NCBI GenBank assembly: GCA_017409645.1
Contig: JAFQSI010000108.1
Location: 1 to 26,613, forward strand
Direction: 5' to 3'
From: Oscillospiraceae bacterium
Lineage (GTDB): Bacteria > Bacillota > Clostridia > Oscillospirales > Oscillospiraceae
Length of the DNA stretch: 26,613 nt
Shown: one piece after another, positions 21,972 to 26,613 of the stretch
How the letters are laid out: every line of letters starts with the position of its first letter
How positions within the stretch are numbered: the stretch's first letter is position 1
The notes under the pieces: generated by a model
Database searches by the model: none
Told to the model about the DNA's origin: nothing
Seen by the model: the letters and a program-made list of their open reading frames with translations, nothing else
Translations under genes and position numbers: made by a program

Positions 21972-22958
21972 TTAGTACGCTCCTTTCTTGACGAGCAGCA
22001 AATAGAGGAAATAGACACCGCCTGCAATGGTGACAAAGGTGCTGACCGGGACGGTGAAATGGAAGATATGCTGTGAGATCAGCTGTCCGCCGATCAGGGC
22101 CAGCATGCCCATCAGGCTCGCACCCACGATCAGGTGGGCGTGCTTATAGGTTTTCAGCACCTGCCGGGACAGATTCGCAACGATCAGTCCCAGGAAAGAT
22201 ACAGGACCGATGGTGGCTGTTGCCACCGCCATGCACAGAACCACACCGAACAGCAGCCTGCGGATCACATGGTCGTAATCCACGCCCAGATTGATGGCCT
22301 GATCCCGGCCCATGGTGATCACATCCAGCAGCTTCAGCTCTTTTCTCAGGAGAAAGCCAATGGCCGCCAAGGCAATGACCGCAAGGGCGATGATCTCCCC
22401 GTTGACATGGTTGAAATCAGCGACCAGTGTCGTCAGCAATGCATCATATTCATTGGGATCCATCACACGGATCATGGCGGACTGGGTACTGCCAAACAAA
22501 GAGGACAGAACCGTGCCGATGAGCATGATGTAGAGGATGTTATGCCCCGTGGCCCTGAACAGATACCAATAGATCAGCGTACCGACTGCACCCATCGTCA
22601 CCAGATCCACGGCGAAGGACAGGTTCGCATTGAGGTACAGGCTGCTTCCTGTGCCGAACACGAACACTGCCGCCGTGTGGAGGAAGGAATAGATCGAGCT
22701 CATACCCAGCAGTGCCGGAGTGACGATGCGATTGTTGACGATGGACTGGAAGATCAGGGTTGCCGCACCGATGGAGATGGACGCAATGACCATGCAGACC
22801 AGGGTGGGGATCCTGAGGCTCAAAATGTAATGGAAAAGCTTCGGCTTTTCCGGATGGGAATGGATCAGCAGGTAGACCGCCACAGCAGCCGCAGCGGCAG
22901 CTGCCAGGAAAACCAGCCTGATGACATTCCGAACATTGACTTTTTTGGCTTTATGCAT
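21972..22958 (-). CDS. Iron-siderophore ABC transporter permease 2 (FecCD family)
   Basis: The 328-residue multi-pass protein of the FecCD family contains SIGAATLIFQSIVNNRIVTPALLGMSS-type residues near position 70 and GPVSFLGLIVANLSRQ in the conserved ATPase-contact region, as in YclO/FatC. The ATG at 22958 (GGAGG six bases upstream) is chosen over an upstream in-frame ATG, because the extra residues would be an alternate-frame reading of the previous gene's His-rich tail. It overlaps that gene by eight bases. Confidence 0.9.
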   Translation of the reverse strand: MHKAKKVNVRNVIRLVFLAAAAAAAVAVYLLIHSHPEKPKLFHYILSLRIPTLVCMVIASISIGAATLIFQSIVNNRIVTPALLGMSSIYSFLHTAAVFVFGTGSSLYLNANLSFAVDLVTMGAVGTLIYWYLFRATGHNILYIMLIGTVLSSLFGSTQSAMIRVMDPNEYDALLTTLVADFNHVNGEIIALAVIALAAIGFLLRKELKLLDVITMGRDQAINLGVDYDHVIRRLLFGVVLCMAVATATIGPVSFLGLIVANLSRQVLKTYKHAHLIVGASLMGMLALIGGQLISQHIFHFTVPVSTFVTIAGGVYFLYLLLVKKGAY

Positions 22959-24039
22959 CGCCTGCTGCCTCCTTGTGGTGCCCATGGTGTCGGTGGTGTC
23001 CGTGACGGTGATGATGACCATGCCGGTGATGGCGGCCATGTCTGCCCGGACGGATCGCTTTCTTGCCGTGCTTCAGTTTGTACATCAGCATGGCAATGAA
23101 GATCACGCTCCCCACGATGCCGACGATCAGCTCAATGGGAATCTCATAGGGAATGATGATCGATCTTGCAAGGATATCGCAGATCAGAACGAACAGCGCA
23201 CCAAACAGAGCCGTATCAAGCAATGTGCCCCGGATCTTGTCACCCTTGAACAGGGCTACGAGGTTGGGTACGATCAGGCCGATATAGGAGATCTGACCCA
23301 CGATCACGATGACGGATGCCGTGATGACGGATGCAATGGAAAGGCCAAGGAGCAGGATCAGGTTATAGTTGACACCCAGGTTTTTGGAGAAATCCTGTCC
23401 CATTCCAACGATGTTGAAGTGGTTGGCATAGAGAAAGGCCAGGATCACCAGAGGCACTACCAGATACACCAGCTCATAGTTGCCCTGAATGATCAGCGCA
23501 AAGGAGCCGGAGAAGTAGGTATTGAGCTGCTGGTTGATCTCCCACTGCCAGGAAATAAAATTGGTCACACCGCCGATGATGTTGCCGAACATGATACCGA
23601 CCAGCGGCACAAGCACCGTATCCTTGACCTGAATCCTCTGGATGAAGAATACGAATGCCAGTGTACCCGCAACCGCCAGTGCGAAGGCGAACAGCGTCCG
23701 TACCCAGAGCCCCATGGTGGGGAAAAAGACCATGGCCAGGGCGATACCGAACTGGGCCGACTGGATCGTGGCGCCTGTGGTGGGCGATACAAATTTATTC
23801 ATGCAAAGCTGCTGCATGATCAGTCCCGCCACGCTCATGCCGATGCCGGTGCAGAGAATGGCAAGCAGACGGGGGATTCGTGCCAACAGAAAGATCTTCA
23901 GCTCCATTCCGCCGGAAAGCAGCGAGCTGATATGGATTTCGGTGGCACCGACGAACAGGGATAACACCGACAGGATCGCAAGCAGGGCGGCGAGGATCAC
24001 CGTACTCAGCCGACTTTTGCTGTGCAGCTTTTGAATCAT
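22951..24039 (-). CDS. Iron-siderophore ABC transporter permease 1 (FecCD family) with histidine-rich tail
   Basis: The 362-residue protein of the FecCD family (YclN/FatD-like) has about nine helices and the conserved GTGIGMSVAGLIMQQ-type segment (here CTGIGMSVAGLIMQQ) and GQISYIGLIVPNLVAL. After the last helix it carries an unusual tail with 14 histidines in about 24 residues, ending KEAAGDA. Such a tail is not part of the family core and could bind metal on the cytoplasmic side. First gene of the uptake operon, behind an operator. The ribosome site GGAG is rather far (about 13 bases) from the ATG. Confidence 0.9.
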   Translation of the reverse strand: MIQKLHSKSRLSTVILAALLAILSVLSLFVGATEIHISSLLSGGMELKIFLLARIPRLLAILCTGIGMSVAGLIMQQLCMNKFVSPTTGATIQSAQFGIALAMVFFPTMGLWVRTLFAFALAVAGTLAFVFFIQRIQVKDTVLVPLVGIMFGNIIGGVTNFISWQWEINQQLNTYFSGSFALIIQGNYELVYLVVPLVILAFLYANHFNIVGMGQDFSKNLGVNYNLILLLGLSIASVITASVIVIVGQISYIGLIVPNLVALFKGDKIRGTLLDTALFGALFVLICDILARSIIIPYEIPIELIVGIVGSVIFIAMLMYKLKHGKKAIRPGRHGRHHRHGHHHRHGHHRHHGHHKEAAGDA

Positions 24040-24069
24040 ACGTCTTGTTGGAACTCCTTTCTTATGATA

Positions 24070-24085
24070 GTTAGCGGTAACTAAC
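24070..24085. promoter_or_regulatory. DtxR-type operator upstream of the uptake operon (site 1)
   Basis: GTTAGCGGTAACTAAC is one of five GTTAG-N6-CTAAC palindromes in the window. It lies just downstream of the start point predicted from the minus-strand -10 at 24101-24096, a position suited to repression. Confidence 0.8.
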
Positions 24086-24095
24086 TTCCTGCGGC

Positions 24096-24104
24096 ATTAT
24101 ATCA
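24096..24104 (-). promoter_or_regulatory. Extended -10 promoter of the uptake operon
   Basis: On the minus strand TGATATAAT gives a perfect extended -10 (TATAAT at 24101-24096). No good -35 is present at 16-18 bp, which may point to an activator such as the AraC-type protein encoded next to it. Confidence 0.7.
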
Positions 24105-24137
24105 GACCGCTTCACCCTTTTCCACTCCCAAAGGGGC

Positions 24138-24171
24138 AAAAAAACACTCCAAACGGGAAAAGTTTGGAGTG
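24138..24171 (-). terminator. Terminator of the AraC-type regulator gene
   Basis: CACTCCAAAC (24145-24154) pairs with GTTTGGAGTG (24162-24171); on the minus strand seven T's follow. It separates the regulator unit from the uptake operon. Confidence 0.9.
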
Positions 24172-24176
24172 CGGTT

Positions 24177-25097
24177 CTACCGCTGTTCGGATAGCTTTGT
24201 GTGACATCTCCTGTAGTCTCCGGGGGTGTCACCTATGACAGACTGGAATGCGGCGGAGAATTTGCTTGTGTTGCTGTAGCCGAACTCCTCGGCGATTTCA
24301 GCGATTGTTTTTTCTGTATGGATCAGCAGCTGTGCGGCAGAGTGCATCTTCTGAACCCGCATATAGGAAAATACCGGCATACCGTACACGCCCTTAAAGG
24401 CATTTTTCAGGTGTGTATCGGAAACGCCAAATTCCTTTGAAAGCTCCGGGATGGTAATGTGCTGATCCATATGCCCGGAAAGATATGCCGCCACGGAGTT
24501 TGCCAGCTGTACCTGGGATTTGGGAAGCGCATACTGCGTCACTTCGTTTTTGTGGACATCGATCCCGCTGAGTACCAGAAACAGCTCCATGACCTTCAGC
24601 TTGAAAAAGCCCTTCCTGATCTGCTCCGGCACCCGGTACAGCTCCGCAAAAATATGCTCGATGTAGCTTTCGCTTCGGATGATGTGGCTGCGGCTGTTGC
24701 CGCAAAGCCGTCTGGCCACCTCCAGCGGCTGGATATGGATATCCTCCATAAACCGGGAAAGCCACTGTTTGGCCACATCTTCCCGGATGCCGATGGTGAT
24801 GCCGTGATAGTGCCGCAGTGGAAAACGAAAGGAGCGCACCATGTTTTTTCCCAGGGCGATACAAAAATCACCGGGCATGAGATAGAAGTATTCCTCCGCA
24901 AGCTCCTGCTCGATCCGCCCCTCCCGGCAGTGATGGATCTCGATCATGTTTCCCTCCGGGACATGGCCAAGATCAAAGCGATCCATATGCACAGAGCTGT
25001 AGACCAGCTCCACACCGGGAAACACCTCATACACGGTCAGCTCCGCATCACCCAGGTCATTGGCAAAGCGGTATTCTTTCTTTTCGATGGTCTGCAT
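24177..25097 (-). CDS. AraC-family transcriptional regulator
   Basis: The 306-residue protein has an N-terminal sensing region and a C-terminal double helix-turn-helix (about 200-297): ITIPELSKEFGVSDTHLKNAFK then TIAEIAEEFGYSNTSKFSAAFQ and the family ending GDTPGDYRR. Relatives such as PchR and Btr activate siderophore uptake genes on sensing the siderophore; by position it could activate the downstream uptake operon, whose promoter lacks a -35. It lies 40 bp after the DtxR-type gene on the same strand, so both are probably one transcript. GAGGT precedes the ATG. Confidence 0.88.
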   Translation of the reverse strand: MQTIEKKEYRFANDLGDAELTVYEVFPGVELVYSSVHMDRFDLGHVPEGNMIEIHHCREGRIEQELAEEYFYLMPGDFCIALGKNMVRSFRFPLRHYHGITIGIREDVAKQWLSRFMEDIHIQPLEVARRLCGNSRSHIIRSESYIEHIFAELYRVPEQIRKGFFKLKVMELFLVLSGIDVHKNEVTQYALPKSQVQLANSVAAYLSGHMDQHITIPELSKEFGVSDTHLKNAFKGVYGMPVFSYMRVQKMHSAAQLLIHTEKTIAEIAEEFGYSNTSKFSAAFQSVIGDTPGDYRRCHTKLSEQR

Positions 25098-25137
25098 TTC
25101 GTTACCTCATGTTGCCCTGTTCCCCATCTGCATACCC

Positions 25138-25509
25138 TTACTGCCGTTCTTTCAGCAGCTGCTGCAATGCACAGTAGGTTTCGGGGCTGATGTTGTGTTC
25201 AATGGCGCAGGCGTCCCTTGCTGCGGTCTGATGGGGCACACCCAGCTCCAGCAGCAGGGAAAGCAGCAGGCTGTGCTTGCTGAGCGTTTCCTCTGCAACG
25301 GCCCGGCCCTGCTCCGTCAGCGATACACAGTGGTGGGCATCCATGGTGATGTCCCCGTTTTCCACCAGCCGCTTCAAGTAGATGCATACCGTTGGGCGCT
25401 TGATCGCCAATGCATCGGCCAGATCCGCACCACGGACCTCGCCTCTGGCCGATAGGCGATGGATGAGCTTGAGGTAATCCTCCCGGCGGGTCATTTTCTG
25501 TTTCATCAT
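25138..25509 (-). CDS. Short DtxR/MntR-family metal-dependent repressor
   Basis: The 123-residue protein has the winged helix of the DtxR family (about 10-70, recognition part LAIKRPTVCIYLKRL, then VSLTEQGRAVAEE) and a short dimerisation/metal region with DACAIEH (99-105), where DtxR-type metal ligands lie, and NISPETY. The SH3-like third domain of DtxR/IdeR is absent, as in MntR-sized members. It should bind GTTAG-N6-CTAAC sites at its own promoter, the uptake operon and the DUF3793 gene when metal (probably Fe2+) is plentiful. Two consecutive ATGs are possible starts. Confidence 0.88.
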   Translation of the reverse strand: MMKQKMTRREDYLKLIHRLSARGEVRGADLADALAIKRPTVCIYLKRLVENGDITMDAHHCVSLTEQGRAVAEETLSKHSLLLSLLLELGVPHQTAARDACAIEHNISPETYCALQQLLKERQ

Positions 25510-25524
25510 ATTCCATCCTTGAAA

Positions 25525-25540
25525 GTTAGTATAGGCTAAC
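25525..25540. promoter_or_regulatory. DtxR-type operator (site 2) enclosing a -10 element
   Basis: GTTAGTATAGGCTAAC. Read on the minus strand it contains TATACT, a possible -10 for the repressor gene 16 bp downstream, so bound repressor would block it directly. Confidence 0.78.
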
Positions 25541-25555
25541 GTGCAATCAGAAAAG

Positions 25556-25593
25556 GAACGCTAACACCGATCACGGAGTTAGCGTTCGCTAAC
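25556..25593. promoter_or_regulatory. DtxR-type operator (site 3) with extra inverted half-site
   Basis: GTTAGCGTTCGCTAAC (25578-25593) lies directly downstream of the start predicted for the repressor promoter at 25603-25631. GAACGCTAAC (25556-25565) is an inverted copy of GTTAGCGTTC (25578-25587), providing an additional half-site. Confidence 0.78.
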
Positions 25594-25602
25594 ATCTATC
25601 CC

Positions 25603-25631
25603 AAAATAACACAGTTTATTTGGATTGTCAA
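25603..25631 (-). promoter_or_regulatory. Promoter of the DtxR-type/AraC-type regulator genes
   Basis: On the minus strand a perfect TTGACA (25631-25626), a 17-bp spacer and TATTTT (25608-25603). Operator site 3 follows at the expected start point. Confidence 0.7.
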
Positions 25632-25698
25632 CAGCATTTCCGAAAGAAAATTGTTCCATTTATGGGAAGAAAGTCAGGAGGTATGGATATTTGGCGAA

Positions 25699-26244
25699 TC
25701 AACCGGCCACGGTGAGCCGCTCGATATCCTTTCGCCTGGTCCACTGGTTCCAGTAGACACTGGTGCATTTTTTATACTGGGCGAACTTTTTCTTTGCGGC
25801 GGCCTCGTCACCGTAGACCTTCCAGCAGCCCACACATTTGCAGGTGCGGTTTTCCAGAAAGCCGCATACATCCTCCGGCGGATAACCCAGAAACAGGCCG
25901 ATCTCGTGGGGAAATTCCCCTTCCAGCCGAAGCTTTTTCGCAAGCTGACCGACGCATTTTTCACAGCTGCCGGTGCAGTAGCCCCGCTTCTGAAGAATGT
26001 CGGCCGCCCTGGAATCGGACAGGTCAGAGGTCAGCCTTCCGGGCCGATAGACATAGATGAGGGCCTTTTCGTCGGAAAACCGAAGGGGAAGAATGCGAAG
26101 CCCCTTGCGGACCAGCTTGGCGTTTGTCCGCCGGATAAAGGTGAGGAGCTTCTCCCGGTTCCGGCAGGGACAGGTGAACAGATTTGCAGTTTTGATCCCT
26201 GCCAGGGTAGGGGCACAGTGCCGGACCAGATATTCTTCTGACAT
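25699..26244 (-). CDS. DUF3793 family cysteine-rich protein
   Basis: The 181-residue soluble protein matches the DUF3793 family: HCAPTLAGIKTANLF at the start, ALIYVYRP in the middle, GYCTGSCEKC (89-97) and LGYPPEDVCGFLENRTCKCVGCWKVYGD toward the end. Conserved cysteines suggest metal or redox chemistry. Family members often sit near flavodoxin and iron-transport genes (recalled). Here two DtxR-type operators lie at its promoter, placing it in the metal-starvation regulon. The start at 26244 behind GAGGAT is preferred over one 11 codons upstream that would fall next to an operator. Confidence 0.87.
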   Translation of the reverse strand: MSEEYLVRHCAPTLAGIKTANLFTCPCRNREKLLTFIRRTNAKLVRKGLRILPLRFSDEKALIYVYRPGRLTSDLSDSRAADILQKRGYCTGSCEKCVGQLAKKLRLEGEFPHEIGLFLGYPPEDVCGFLENRTCKCVGCWKVYGDEAAAKKKFAQYKKCTSVYWNQWTRRKDIERLTVAG

Positions 26245-26269
26245 GGGCGATCCTCTTTTCAAATTTAAA

Positions 26270-26285
26270 GTTAGCAATAGCTAAC
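26270..26285. promoter_or_regulatory. DtxR-type operator (site 4)
   Basis: GTTAGCAATAGCTAAC lies in the leader of the DUF3793 gene, 34 bp downstream of site 5 measured start to start. Confidence 0.8.
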
Positions 26286-26303
26286 AATTGGGTTGAAGAA
26301 GCG

Positions 26304-26319
26304 GTTAGTGATAACTAAC
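26304..26319. promoter_or_regulatory. DtxR-type operator (site 5)
   Basis: GTTAGTGATAACTAAC with flanking G and C extending the palindrome to 18 bp. It covers the predicted transcription start of the DUF3793 gene. Confidence 0.82.
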
Positions 26320-26326
26320 CAAGAAC

Positions 26327-26355
26327 ATCATACACGGAGCGCTCCAATCTGTCAA
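26327..26355 (-). promoter_or_regulatory. Consensus promoter of the DUF3793 gene
   Basis: On the minus strand TTGACA (26355-26350), a 17-bp spacer containing the palindrome GGAGCGCTCC, and TATGAT (26332-26327). Two operators lie immediately downstream. Confidence 0.85.
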
Positions 26356-26613
26356 GCCCATTTTTTGGCATTTACCGGATTGACTTCCGGATAGGCAGGT
26401 CGGAACTGCCCACGAGCAGGTGAGTCGCGCCGTAAAGGAGAGCCAATAAAAAGCTGCCGATTACTCGGCAGCTTCAGACTGTCGAAGAACCTATATTTCT
26501 GAGCGCACCGTAGGGGCGACCCTCGGTCGCCCGCCGAAAAACAGCGTTTTTCGGATTTTCCGAAGGAAAATAAGCCTGTTTTCGCCTTACGGCGACAGAT
26601 TTTGCTTTACAAA
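26356..26613. other. Gene-free end of window with several hairpins
   Basis: No coding region is supported. AAGCTGCCG/CGGCAGCTT (about 26455-26475) has T's on its minus-strand exit side and may terminate a minus-strand gene lying beyond the window. Further hairpins are GGGCGACC/GGTCGCCC near 26515-26533 and CCGAAAAAC/GTTTTTCGG near 26535-26556. Motifs beginning GTAGGGGCGACC look like interspersed repeats. Confidence 0.6.

Noticed and set aside
22959..23039. N-terminal extension of permease 2 starting at 23039
   Set aside because: It would be an alternate-frame reading of the His-rich tail of permease 1. The ATG at 22958 has a well-spaced GGAGG and fits the family length.

Overview
The window looks like a chromosomal segment of a Gram-positive, GC-rich Clostridia member, most likely a gut Oscillospiraceae/Ruminococcaceae-type bacterium. 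This rests on the protein families (clostridial-type IMP dehydrogenase, split class I fumarate hydratase, LexA, YitT, DUF3793, short DtxR-type regulator), AGGAGG ribosome sites, TTGACA/TATAAT promoters and many short hairpin terminators. The genus is inference. No rRNA, tRNA, CRISPR array or transposase gene was seen.

Positions 1-10640 (plus strand) are a nucleoside salvage block. The order is deoC (5'-truncated), deoD, two uncharacterised membrane proteins, deoB, a four-helix-bundle (23S intervening-sequence type) gene, cdd and a terminator. A BMP-family nucleoside-binding lipoprotein and an ATPase-permease-permease transporter follow. Together these import nucleosides, deaminate cytidine, phosphorolyse purine nucleosides and feed deoxyribose phosphate into central metabolism. 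The four-helix-bundle gene sits between inverted arrays of 7-bp repeats that overlap the deoB stop codon and supply its own ATG. A second, geneless array of the same design lies between deoC and deoD.

Positions 10640-14230 hold a LytR-CpsA-Psr cell-wall ligase whose frame has no stop before its own terminator, a convergent TraX-family membrane protein, and the two subunits of a [4Fe-4S] fumarate hydratase. Positions 14225-14783 hold a divergent pair: a 66-residue protein of unknown function and a small Cro/CI-type regulator. They share an intergenic region in which a consensus promoter overlaps a palindrome.

Positions 14788-19110 hold guaB, a YitT membrane protein, an AT-rich cyclase-family gene, a REP-like palindrome and lexA. 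A small membrane/zinc-ribbon gene (19293) follows, with tandem promoters and an exact cre-type box. Next come a truncated transporter remnant and a strongly folded candidate non-coding RNA (19923-20080).

Positions 20107-26355 (minus strand) form a metal/siderophore island: a binding lipoprotein, ATPase and two permeases, an AraC-type regulator, a short DtxR-type repressor and a DUF3793 protein. Five copies of GTTAG-N6-CTAAC lie at the three promoter regions of this island, so it reads as one small regulon. Histidine-rich stretches in the binding protein and one permease suggest metal handling. The last 250 bases hold only hairpins.
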